Shown here in pieces: positions 1 through 6,941 of a DNA stretch of 11,792 nucleotides. The stretch's first letter is position 1, and every line of letters starts with the position of its first letter. The notes beneath the pieces are model-generated. The model saw only the letters and a program-made list of their open reading frames with translations, made no database searches and was not told the DNA's origin. A program made the translations under genes and the position numbers. Source of the stretch: Alphaproteobacteria bacterium (GTDB lineage: Bacteria; Pseudomonadota; Alphaproteobacteria; SMXP01); assembly GCA_028280675.1 (NCBI GenBank), contig JANQLI010000205.1, forward strand, positions 1 to 11,792, read 5' to 3'.

Positions 1-1137
1 TTTATGGAAGACCTGAAAGCCCTCGCCAAGTCGGAAGGGTTGTGGAATCTCTTTCTGCCGCATCTCAAAGACGATGAACCGGGCACACGTCTCACCAACC
101 TCGAATATGCGCCGCTGGCGGAGATCATGGGATCGGTGATGTGGTCCCCCGAAGTGTTTAATTGCAACGCCCCCGACACCGGCAATATGGAAGTGCTGCA
201 TATGTTCGGCACACCCGCACAAAAAGACGCATGGCTCACACCGCTGTTGAATGGAGAGATCCGATCCGCTTTCGCCATGACGGAACCAGACGTGCCCTCA
301 TCGGACGCCACCAACATCACCACATCGATTGTGCGCGATGGGAACGATTATGTGATCAACGGGCGTAAATGGTTCATCAGCAATGCCGCACACCCCAATT
401 GCAAAATCATGATCGTCATGGGTAAAACCGATCCGGACAATGAAAACCGCCACCGTCAACAAAGCATGGTCTTGGTGCCCATGGACACGCCAGGTGTGGC
501 GGTGATCCGTAACATTACCATTCTCAATCACCACTCGCCGGAAGGGCATTGCGAGATTGTCTTTCAAGACGTGCGCGTGCCGGCAAGCAATCTCATCGCC
601 GATGAAGGCGATGGCTTTATGATTGCGCAAGCCCGCCTTGGCCCAGGCCGCATCCATCATTGCATGCGGTCCATCGGGCAAGCGGAACTTGCCCTGCGAT
701 TGATGGTCGAACGGTCGCAAGAACGCAAAACCTTTGGCAAATATTTGCACCAGCATGGCTCAATTGGCGAATGGATTGCGCAATCGCGGATCGAGATTGA
801 TCAAGCGCGTCTTCTCGTCCTCAAAACCGCATGGATGATCGATCAAGTGGGCGCAAAGGAAGCGCGCAAAGAAATTTCCATGATCAAAGCAGTCGCGCCG
901 CAATTGCAAACCCGCGTCACGGACCGGGCCATTCAAGTGTTTGGCGCTATGGGGATTTCGCCGGACACGCCGCTTGCCGATATTTACACTTGGGGACGCG
1001 CGCTCCGTTTTGCGGACGGCCCTGATGAAGTCCATTTGCAAAGCATTGCGCGAATGGAAATAAAGGAGACACAAAATCAGATTGGGAAATCAGCCACTTT
1101 CCTGACGCCCCCGTCAGACACGTCATTTGAGAGTTAA
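1..1137 (+). CDS. Acyl-CoA dehydrogenase, 5'-truncated by the window edge
   Basis: FAD-dependent acyl-CoA dehydrogenase of the bacterial ACAD10/ACAD11-like type, which introduces the alpha,beta double bond into an acyl-CoA thioester in the cytoplasm. The family signature FAMTEPDVPSSDAT lies at about residues 90-103 (counting from the ATG at 4) and forms part of the flavin/substrate pocket. INGRKWFISNA follows at 118-128, then the RLGPGRIHH helix segment, and near the C-terminus DGPDEVH, whose Glu (about residue 342) is at the position of the catalytic base in this subfamily. The ATG at 4 is probably not the true start: the reading frame is open to base 1, and homologues of this type carry roughly 40-50 more N-terminal residues before the matching EGLWNLFLP segment. 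The gene ends with TAA at 1135-1137, 12 bp before the next start, so the two are probably co-transcribed. The exact chain-length specificity cannot be read from the sequence. Confidence 0.93.
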   Translation, partial: FMEDLKALAKSEGLWNLFLPHLKDDEPGTRLTNLEYAPLAEIMGSVMWSPEVFNCNAPDTGNMEVLHMFGTPAQKDAWLTPLLNGEIRSAFAMTEPDVPSSDATNITTSIVRDGNDYVINGRKWFISNAAHPNCKIMIVMGKTDPDNENRHRQQSMVLVPMDTPGVAVIRNITILNHHSPEGHCEIVFQDVRVPASNLIADEGDGFMIAQARLGPGRIHHCMRSIGQAELALRLMVERSQERKTFGKYLHQHGSIGEWIAQSRIEIDQARLLVLKTAWMIDQVGAKEARKEISMIKAVAPQLQTRVTDRAIQVFGAMGISPDTPLADIYTWGRALRFADGPDEVHLQSIARMEIKETQNQIGKSATFLTPPSDTSFES

Positions 1138-1149
1138 AAAGGACAGCCC

Positions 1150-1743
1150 ATGCCACGTATCGCGCCTGCCAAAGTCGAAGATTTAAGCCCCGAGATGCAA
1201 AAGGTTTTCGAAATCAGCATTGAAAATATGGGCTTCTCCGCCAATGACGTCTTGACCATGGCGCGTAAGCCAGAGCTCCTCAATGCCTTGCTGGCACTTT
1301 ACAATGCTGTCTATGGCCCAACCAGTCAGGTCGATCATGCGCTGAAACAAATGATGGCCGAGCTTGTCAGTCATGCGGCGGGGTGCATGTATTGTTTTGC
1401 CCATACGGCACATGGCAGCGCCCGCGCGGGCATCCCGCAAGAAAAGATGGATGCGCTATGGGAGTATGAACGGAGCGATTTATTCACGGACGCCGAACGG
1501 GCGGCGCTCAACTTTGCACAAGCCGCCGGGCGTTCACCGGCAGAGACCACGGATGCCGACTTTGACCGGCTGAAGAGCCATTTTTCTGAAGATCAAATCC
1601 TTGAGATGATGAGTTTGATCGGCTTGTTCGGTTTCCTTAATCGGTGGAATGACAATCTCGGAACAGAGCTCGAAGGGGAACCGCGGGCCTTTGCAGAAAC
1701 GCATCTCAGCGATAAGGGCTGGAACATAGCTAAACACGACTAA
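1150..1743 (+). CDS. Carboxymuconolactone decarboxylase / AhpD-like family protein
   Basis: A 197-residue, mostly helical protein of the carboxymuconolactone decarboxylase/alkylhydroperoxidase-like superfamily. The redox-type CxxC is clear: GCMYCFAH puts Cys79 and Cys82 with His85 just after, preceded by Glu71. The later DRLKSHFSEDQILEMMSLIGLFGFLNRWND segment at about residues 138-167 is the usual second half of these proteins. Family members are either thiol peroxidase-related enzymes or true decarboxylases; the CxxC-H arrangement favours a thiol redox role, but the substrate cannot be told. The start is supported by AAAAAGGA six bases before the ATG. It follows the acyl-CoA dehydrogenase by 12 bp, so it may act in the same pathway or protect it from peroxides (inference). 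Its stop lies only 3 bp from the stop of the convergent gene. Confidence 0.9.
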   Translation: MPRIAPAKVEDLSPEMQKVFEISIENMGFSANDVLTMARKPELLNALLALYNAVYGPTSQVDHALKQMMAELVSHAAGCMYCFAHTAHGSARAGIPQEKMDALWEYERSDLFTDAERAALNFAQAAGRSPAETTDADFDRLKSHFSEDQILEMMSLIGLFGFLNRWNDNLGTELEGEPRAFAETHLSDKGWNIAKHD

Positions 1744-1746
1744 AAC

Positions 1747-2844
1747 CTAACGCGCGATGTATAGATCGCACGCACGGGTCATCATCGCCCCCGCAGCCGG
1801 ATTAGATTGCGCACCAAGCGTATGCCACAGCGCTTCATCGTCTGCATTGCATTGAAACACGCAGGTGCTAGCCATCGGTTCTGTATCTCTGCGCGCATCA
1901 CAGGCTTGCGGAAGATAAATCCCACCCTGCCCTTCATAGGTATTGCCTTCAGCTTGCAGCGCCGCGCGTGACGCATGACGCTGACCACATTCAGCGCGCG
2001 CACTCTCTTCCGTCCAGCCTGGCCCTGAATAATCTTTGCAAAACATGGCATCGGCCGGGGCAAAATAAAAATGACAGGAGCCGACGGTTGAGGTCATTGC
2101 ACTTGGCGTATAGCACGGCGCTTTGGTGCGCGGGAACAGTGTTGCTTCTTTTTCAAACGCGCCTTTTGTCATCCAGCGATACATGGCGCTGGCAGAGAGC
2201 AACTTGCAATGCTGCGTGCCTTGAAAAAATTCGCGGGTGTCTTTATTCCAAGCGACGCGCACCGAGGGGGCTTGCACGGTCACACCCTGATCGCCATAAG
2301 AGATGTAATCATCAATCGCGAGAGGCAACCATTCTCCCCCGGACGCTGCGATGTAGTCATCCGTAAAGATCAGTGGTGTTCCTTCGTCGATAAACTTTGC
2401 GCGTTGCGCAGGCGTCAAAAGCTCTAAAACCGTGTCATAGGTGCGTCTGTTCACATCGCCACAAGATCGCAAAGGCCCATCGCGTGAGAGGTTGAGAACA
2501 TCATTGACGCGATCCCGGTTGACCATTTTGCACGCCACATGAGTGGTCAACGCCGCGCCATCCACAGCCGTTTCGCCCTTCGTCGTGGCGATAGACACCG
2601 TGTTTGTCGCCGCATCGACATTCATTTGAATGGTGTGAAAGCCGTTGCCATCACCGTATTGAACATGCAGGCCGAACGGGAGAACGGCTTCTTTGTCTAC
2701 ATTCACAATCATCTTCTGCGCCAAGGCACAGAGCTGGGAATCATACGCGTCTATGGAGGATTGCATATCCTGCGCAAGTGCTTGCGTTATCACAAACGCA
2801 AACGATAAAAGCAAAGACCAAAGATATTTCATTGCATATCGCAT
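1747..2844 (-). CDS. Secreted cysteine-rich protein of unknown function
   Basis: I do not recognise this 365-residue protein. The N-terminus (MRYAMKYLWSLLLSFAFVITQALA, split here as MRYAMKYLWSLLLS then FAFVITQALA) is a typical Sec signal peptide with likely cleavage after ALA, before QDMQSS, so the product is expected in the periplasm or outside. The mature part has 12 cysteines, an even number and unusually many. Seven of them fall in the last ~125 residues in a pattern of short spacings (SCHF, FCKD, ECGQ, ACDA, TCVFQC, ACDLY), which suggests disulfide bonds. No catalytic motif stands out. The first ATG (2844) is preceded by TAGGG at a good distance; the ATG four codons later is possible. 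It lies 70 bp downstream of cysNC on the same strand, so it may be read through from the sulfate operon, although an inverted repeat covers its ribosome binding site. Confidence 0.8.
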   Translation of the reverse strand: MRYAMKYLWSLLLSFAFVITQALAQDMQSSIDAYDSQLCALAQKMIVNVDKEAVLPFGLHVQYGDGNGFHTIQMNVDAATNTVSIATTKGETAVDGAALTTHVACKMVNRDRVNDVLNLSRDGPLRSCGDVNRRTYDTVLELLTPAQRAKFIDEGTPLIFTDDYIAASGGEWLPLAIDDYISYGDQGVTVQAPSVRVAWNKDTREFFQGTQHCKLLSASAMYRWMTKGAFEKEATLFPRTKAPCYTPSAMTSTVGSCHFYFAPADAMFCKDYSGPGWTEESARAECGQRHASRAALQAEGNTYEGQGGIYLPQACDARRDTEPMASTCVFQCNADDEALWHTLGAQSNPAAGAMMTRACDLYIAR

Positions 2845-2845
2845 G

Positions 2846-2870
2846 AGCCCTATCTTGTCTCATAAGGGCT
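2846..2870 (-). promoter_or_regulatory. Inverted repeat over the ribosome binding site of the secreted protein gene
   Basis: On the minus strand AGCCCTTAT and ATAGGGCT pair, with one bulged T and an 8-base loop. The 3' arm contains the TAGGG that would serve as Shine-Dalgarno for the ATG at 2844. If the RNA folds this way, initiation would be hindered. No T-run follows, so it is not a standard intrinsic terminator for cysNC. It may simply be chance in a 70-bp spacer. Confidence 0.35.
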
Positions 2871-2914
2871 TAGACGACAATCCTTTCTTGATCCTTCGAG
2901 ACGGACCTTTACAT

Positions 2915-4819
2915 TTAACCGTCGAGGTAGCCGTTCTTCTCGAGATATGCGACAATTTCAACAGCGGCCTGGTCCGCAGTTTTTTGCGATGTATCGATGT
3001 CAATCTCCGGGTTCTCCGGTTTTTCATAATCGGAATCGATGCCGGTGAAGTTTTTGATCTCACCGCGGCGGGCTTTGGCATACAGCCCTTTGACATCGCG
3101 CTGCTCGCACACATCAAGCGGCGTTGAGATAAAGACCTCGATAAATTCGCCATCTTCCACCAGATCGCGCGCCATGCGCCGCTCGCTGGTAAATGGCGAA
3201 ATAAACGACACCAAAACAATCGTCCCCGCATCGACCATCAATTTTGCGGTTTCACTGACACGGCGAATATTTTCCACCCGGTCTGCGTCAGTAAAGCCAA
3301 GATCATTATTGAGACCGTGGCGGACATTATCGCCATCAAGCGTGTAGGTATGACGCCCCAAATCAAAAAGACGTTTTTCAACAAGGTTTGCGACGGTCGA
3401 TTTGCCCGAGCCCGATAACCCTGTGAACCACAGCATGCATGGCTTTTGATGCTTCTGTTGCGCGCGGGCGGTTTTATCAATCTCCAATGCCTGCCAATGC
3501 ACATTCTGCGCGCGGCGTAAGGAAAAGTCGATCATGCCTGCGCCAATTGTGGTGTTGGTGCGCCGGTCAATCAGAATAAAACTGCCGGTTTTACGATTCG
3601 CATTATAAGGATCAAACGCAATGGGCTGACTGGTGTGGATGTTACACACACCCACTTCATTAAGCTCCAACGTTTTGCCCGATTGATGATCCAGCGTGTT
3701 GACATTGATCTTATGCTTCAGATCCGTCACCGTCGCCGGGACAATTCGGTTGGCCGTCTTGAGAAGATATTGCCGTCCAGGAAACAGCGCCTCGTCATGC
3801 ATCCACAAAAGATGCGCGGCGAACTGATCGGTTTGTTCCGCAGGGGCTTGGCCCCCGCAAATGACATCGCCGCGGCTGATGTCAATCTCGTCTTCCAAAA
3901 CCAAGGTCACGGCTTGATCCGTGCTTGCTTTGTCTAAATCACCATTATAGGTGACGATGCGCGAGACTTTCGACCGGTTGGCCGATGGCAAGACAACAAT
4001 CTCATCGCCCGGGGCAACGCTTCCCCCTGCCACCGTTCCAGAAAATCCACGGAAGTCGAGGTTGGGCCGGTTGACCCATTGCACAGGCATCCGGAACGCG
4101 TCGTCCGACGTGTGCGACGACACATCAATGGTTTCGAGATAGGGCAGCAACGCCGCACCGTGATACCATGGGGTGTTGCCGCTTTGAGAGGTGATGTTAT
4201 CGCCTTCGAGCGCCGACATCGGAATACAGAGAATACTTTCAAAGCCAAGATTTTTCGCAAAATCACAATATTCCGTTTCGATTTTCTCAAACACAGTCTG
4301 ATCGAAATGCACCAAATCCATTTTATTGATGGCGACCACGATGTGTTTAATGCCTAAGAGAGACGCAATAAACGAATGCCGCCGGGTTTGCGTCATCACG
4401 CCGTGCCGCGCATCGATCAAGATCACGGCAAGGTCCGCTGTAGACGCCCCTGTCGCCATGTTGCGGGTATATTGTTCGTGCCCTGGTGTATCGGCGACAA
4501 TAAATTTACGCTGGTCCGTGGAAAAGAAACGATACGCCACGTCAATGGTGATGCCTTGCTCGCGTTCCGCCGCAAGACCATCCACAAGCAACGCAAAATC
4601 GATTTTTTCGCCTTGCGTGCCGACCTTTTTGCTGTCGCTTTCCAGCGCCGAAAGCTGATCTTCGTAAATCAGTTTGGAATCGTAAAGCAAACGGCCAATC
4701 AGCGTTGATTTTCCATCATCCACACTGCCGCAGGTGATAAAGCGCAAGAAGCTTTTATTCTCATGCGCTTGCAAATATCCGAGAATATCGTCTTCGATGA
4801 GAGCTGATTGATGTGACAT
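2915..4819 (-). CDS. cysNC: Bifunctional sulfate adenylyltransferase large subunit / APS kinase (CysNC, NodQ type)
   Basis: This 634-residue fusion carries both steps of sulfate activation. Residues 1 to about 440 are the CysN GTPase: G1 GSVDDGKST (31-39), switch region GITIDVA (89-95), DTPGH (110-114), NKMD (165-168), then the EF-Tu-like beta-barrel domains. With CysD it makes adenylylsulfate (APS) and pyrophosphate from sulfate and ATP, driven by GTP hydrolysis. Residues about 455-634 are the CysC APS kinase: P-loop GLSGSGKST (467-475), DGDNVRHGLN (495-504), the SFISPF segment whose Ser541 matches the phosphorylated serine of E. coli CysC, and GIDSDYEKPENPEI. This half makes PAPS. Both halves look intact. 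The start ATG overlaps the cysD stop by one base (TAATG), with GAGGG upstream, so translation is probably coupled to cysD. PAPS then feeds reductive sulfur assimilation or sulfation. Confidence 0.97.
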   Translation of the reverse strand: MSHQSALIEDDILGYLQAHENKSFLRFITCGSVDDGKSTLIGRLLYDSKLIYEDQLSALESDSKKVGTQGEKIDFALLVDGLAAEREQGITIDVAYRFFSTDQRKFIVADTPGHEQYTRNMATGASTADLAVILIDARHGVMTQTRRHSFIASLLGIKHIVVAINKMDLVHFDQTVFEKIETEYCDFAKNLGFESILCIPMSALEGDNITSQSGNTPWYHGAALLPYLETIDVSSHTSDDAFRMPVQWVNRPNLDFRGFSGTVAGGSVAPGDEIVVLPSANRSKVSRIVTYNGDLDKASTDQAVTLVLEDEIDISRGDVICGGQAPAEQTDQFAAHLLWMHDEALFPGRQYLLKTANRIVPATVTDLKHKINVNTLDHQSGKTLELNEVGVCNIHTSQPIAFDPYNANRKTGSFILIDRRTNTTIGAGMIDFSLRRAQNVHWQALEIDKTARAQQKHQKPCMLWFTGLSGSGKSTVANLVEKRLFDLGRHTYTLDGDNVRHGLNNDLGFTDADRVENIRRVSETAKLMVDAGTIVLVSFISPFTSERRMARDLVEDGEFIEVFISTPLDVCEQRDVKGLYAKARRGEIKNFTGIDSDYEKPENPEIDIDTSQKTADQAAVEIVAYLEKNGYLDG

Positions 4820-5964
4820 TAGAAATAGCCCTCTTGTTTTTTCTTCTCCATGGAGGCGGCCTGGTCGTGGTCAATCACCCGGCCTTGGCGCTCGGAACTT
4901 TTGGTGAGAAGCATTTCTTGAATAATATCGGGCAGCGTTGCCGCGCCGGATTCAACGGCCCCTGTCAGGGGGTAACAGCCAAGGGTCCGGAAGCGCACTT
5001 TTTTCATCACCGGGGTTTCGACCGGCTCAAGCGGCATGCGGTCATCATCCACCATGATCAATACCCCATCGCGCTCCACAACCGGGCGCTCAGCGGCATA
5101 ATATAGCGGCACAATGGGGATCTCTTCTTTGTAGATATATTGCCAAATATCGAGCTCGGTCCAATTCGACAGCGGAAACACACGGATCGACTCGCCTTGG
5201 TGAATCCGCGTGTTGTAAATATCCCAAAGTTCTGGACGCTGGTTCTTCGGGTCCCAGCGGTGTTGCGCCGACCGGAAAGAGAAAACACGCTCTTTCGCGC
5301 GCGACTTTTCTTCATCGCGGCGAGCGCCGCCAAACGCGGCATCGAATTTGTATTTATCGAGAGCCTGTTTAAGCGCTTGCGTTTTCATCACATCGGTATG
5401 CAATTGCGAGCCATGGGTAAACGGCCCAACGCCCTGCGCCACACCTTCCTGATTGATGTGCACAATCAAATCAAGACCAAGCTTCGCCACCAATTCATCA
5501 CGAAACCTGATCATTTCGCGAAACTTCCACGTTGTGTCCACATGCAACACAGGGAAAGGAGGTTTTGACGGATAAAACGCTTTCATCGCTAAATGCAGCA
5601 TGACGGCGGAATCTTTTCCGACCGAATAAAGCATCACCGGGTTTTCCGATTCGGCGGCGACTTCGCGTATGATGTGAATGCTTTCCGCCTCCAAGCGGTC
5701 TAAATGCGTGAGTGTGGTCATCGATAAGTCCGCTGGTTGAGAAGACGATGCAGGGGGCGTTGGTGATGGTTTGTGAGCGGACTCTAAGGCCGCTAACCGC
5801 TCAAATGCTGTGTCGAGCGTTTTCATGGTGCATTGCCCACCCTCTTTCAGACGCGCAATGCCCTTACCGTCATTCAGCAGTTTGCGGGAAATGGTGGAGA
5901 GGGAGAGCTGATCGCGGTCGGCAAGGGCTTCCGCCCGCGTGATAAGATCTTGAATACTGGCCAT
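4819..5964 (-). CDS. cysD: Sulfate adenylyltransferase small subunit (CysD) with an N-terminal helix-turn-helix-like extension
   Basis: ATP-PP-loop subunit of ATP sulfurylase, which partners CysN. From the chosen ATG (5964) it is 381 residues. The CysD part starts at MTTLTHLDRLEAESIHIIREV (written here as residues 82-102) and runs for 300 residues, the normal length of the whole protein. It holds the PP-loop SVGKDSAVMLHLA (about 114-126), HVDTTWKFREM, GGARRDEEKSRAKER and the usual C-terminal RQGRVIDHDQA. Residues 1 to about 60 are extra: they read like a small DNA-binding protein (SLSTISRKLLNDGK, then RLKEGGQCTMKTLDTAFERL), followed by a Pro/Ser linker of about 20 residues. Frame and codon use are continuous, with no sign of a frameshift. 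Other starts: TTG at 5997, which reads through the upstream palindrome, or an internal ATG at 5721 with only a weak GGA before it, which would give plain CysD. Neighbours are cysNC downstream (1-base overlap) and ribA upstream. Confidence 0.93.
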   Translation of the reverse strand: MASIQDLITRAEALADRDQLSLSTISRKLLNDGKGIARLKEGGQCTMKTLDTAFERLAALESAHKPSPTPPASSSQPADLSMTTLTHLDRLEAESIHIIREVAAESENPVMLYSVGKDSAVMLHLAMKAFYPSKPPFPVLHVDTTWKFREMIRFRDELVAKLGLDLIVHINQEGVAQGVGPFTHGSQLHTDVMKTQALKQALDKYKFDAAFGGARRDEEKSRAKERVFSFRSAQHRWDPKNQRPELWDIYNTRIHQGESIRVFPLSNWTELDIWQYIYKEEIPIVPLYYAAERPVVERDGVLIMVDDDRMPLEPVETPVMKKVRFRTLGCYPLTGAVESGAATLPDIIQEMLLTKSSERQGRVIDHDQAASMEKKKQEGYF

Positions 5965-5971
5965 CGTGATT

Positions 5972-5987
5972 GTGGGAAAATTCCCAC
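5972..5987. promoter_or_regulatory. Operator-like inverted repeat, copy 1, next to the cysD start
   Basis: The sequence GTGGGAAAATTCCCAC has seven-base arms (GTGGGAA/TTCCCAC) around AA. It ends seven bases before the cysD ATG at 5964. A 15-of-16 copy lies at 6097-6112. In RNA it could form a six-base-pair hairpin with a four-base loop. No U-run follows on the coding strand, so it is not a terminator. Confidence 0.7.
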
Positions 5988-5993
5988 CCCTCT
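5988..5993 (-). promoter_or_regulatory. Strong but distant Shine-Dalgarno of cysD
   Basis: On the minus strand AGAGGG, the only good ribosome binding site before cysD, lies 23 bases upstream of the ATG at 5964, too far for normal use. Exactly 16 of those bases are the palindrome. If that folds into a hairpin, the remaining distance is seven bases, which is ideal. Alternatively, the site is chance and another start is used. Confidence 0.4.
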
Positions 5994-6088
5994 GCAAGTT
6001 CTTGGCGTAATTTTGCGTTTGCAGAAGCTAAATAAGACCAAAAAGCCAAAAAGACAAGGTAAAAGACCTAAATTCGGGTTTGAGATTA

Positions 6089-6117
6089 ACTATATCGTGG
6101 GATAATTCCCACAAAAA
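6089..6117 (-). promoter_or_regulatory. Candidate cysD promoter with an operator in its spacer
   Basis: Reading the minus strand, TTTTTG (6117-6112) is a weak -35 and TATAGT (6094-6089) a good -10, separated by 17 bases. Palindrome copy 2 covers the spacer almost completely. A protein bound there would block RNA polymerase. Transcription would begin near 6082 and give a leader of about 118 bases before the ATG at 5964. The -35 is poor, so this is a proposal, not a certain promoter. Confidence 0.4.
6097..6112. promoter_or_regulatory. Operator-like inverted repeat, copy 2, in the ribA-cysD spacer
   Basis: The sequence GTGGGATAATTCCCAC differs from copy 1 at a single base and has six perfect bases on each arm. 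It lies 10 bases after the ribA stop. The T-run on the coding strand comes before it, not after, so it does not look like a ribA terminator. Centre-to-centre distance to copy 1 is 125 bp. Confidence 0.7.
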
Positions 6118-6122
6118 CGCCT

Positions 6123-6941
6123 CTAGTCGTGATCATGGTCACAGGAGCCAGAGGTGAGATCATCCTCATCGAGCTGATGCCCCCAGTCCTTTTTCGCAGA
6201 CAGATAGCGCCGATTATAATCGCCAATCCCCACCACATGCTTTTCCGTGGTGAACTGGCGAAGCCCCATCTCTTTGAGTTCATTGACTTTTTTAGGATTA
6301 TTGGTCATCAGGCGGAAAGGCCGGTCGCCAAGGAAGTGCAAGAGCAGCGCCCCTGCATCGCGGAAATCACGGCTATCTTCGGCAAGCCCTAAGCTGCGAT
6401 TGGCCTGATAGGTGTTTTCTCCCGAATCCTGCAGAATATATGTCGCCGCTTTGGCCCACAGGCCAATGCCGCGGCCCTCATGCCCATTCATATAGACCAG
6501 AATACCCCCTTCCGGTTCCCCATGAATGCGATGGAGGGCGGCGTGTAATTGGGGCCCGCATTCACAGCGCTGGGAGCCGAACACATCCCCCGTCAGGCAA
6601 TTAGAATGCACGCGCACCAAAGGATTCTTTGCCTTGGCAAGATCGCCGATAATCAGCACCGAATTGACCGCCATCGACGATGACAATTCAGCAAATAAAT
6701 TTTGATTCCCAAGATCGCGGAGCCGCGCGGCGAGTTGCTCTACGGCCCGAAGTTCCGTATGGCGCACAGCGACATACCATAACGCGTCGATTTGCTCACC
6801 GCCCATATTTAAAGGCAATGGAATGGGGCCAAGCACATTGATCGCGAGCGCATCGATTTCGGGCGATGTGATTGCAGAAATCGCCTGACCATGGGAGTCG
6901 ATACGCACAAGTTTCCCTTGGTCGATCAACTTCTGCCGCAC
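6123..6941 (-). CDS. ribA: GTP cyclohydrolase II with N-terminal extension
   Basis: Catalyses the first step of riboflavin synthesis, opening GTP with loss of formate and pyrophosphate. The catalytic core is intact: VRVHSNCLTGDVFGSQRCECG supplies the zinc ligands Cys115, Cys126 and Cys128 with the same spacing as E. coli RibA. GHEGRGIGL (153-161), Tyr168 in ATYILQD, and Asp189/Arg191 in EDSRDF match the active site, and LMTNNPKKV is present. Two features differ from E. coli RibA: about 60 extra N-terminal residues with no DHBP-synthase motif, and the sequence NGHEGRGIGL in place of RQEGRGIGL, as in some actinobacterial homologues. The tail SGSCDHDHD is rich in possible metal ligands. The start is uncertain: GTG at 6941 has no Shine-Dalgarno, while an in-frame CTG at 6965 follows AAAGG, and a stop lies at 6978-6980. 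It lies upstream of cysD on the same strand. Confidence 0.9.
   Translation of the reverse strand: MRQKLIDQGKLVRIDSHGQAISAITSPEIDALAINVLGPIPLPLNMGGEQIDALWYVAVRHTELRAVEQLAARLRDLGNQNLFAELSSSMAVNSVLIIGDLAKAKNPLVRVHSNCLTGDVFGSQRCECGPQLHAALHRIHGEPEGGILVYMNGHEGRGIGLWAKAATYILQDSGENTYQANRSLGLAEDSRDFRDAGALLLHFLGDRPFRLMTNNPKKVNELKEMGLRQFTTEKHVVGIGDYNRRYLSAKKDWGHQLDEDDLTSGSCDHDHD

Noticed and set aside
2693..3127. Plus-strand open frame of 144 codons spanning the cysNC end and the secreted protein start
   Set aside because: It overlaps two well-supported minus-strand genes and has no family resemblance.
5940..6120. CRISPR-like or mobile-element terminal repeats
   Set aside because: There are only two copies of the inverted repeat, no transposase, no direct target duplication and no spacer-repeat array; the surrounding genes are intact core metabolism.
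6097..6125. Intrinsic terminator for ribA formed by palindrome copy 2
   Set aside because: The T-run lies before the inverted repeat on the transcribed strand, not after it, and a one-base variant of the same repeat sits at the cysD start, which fits an operator better.
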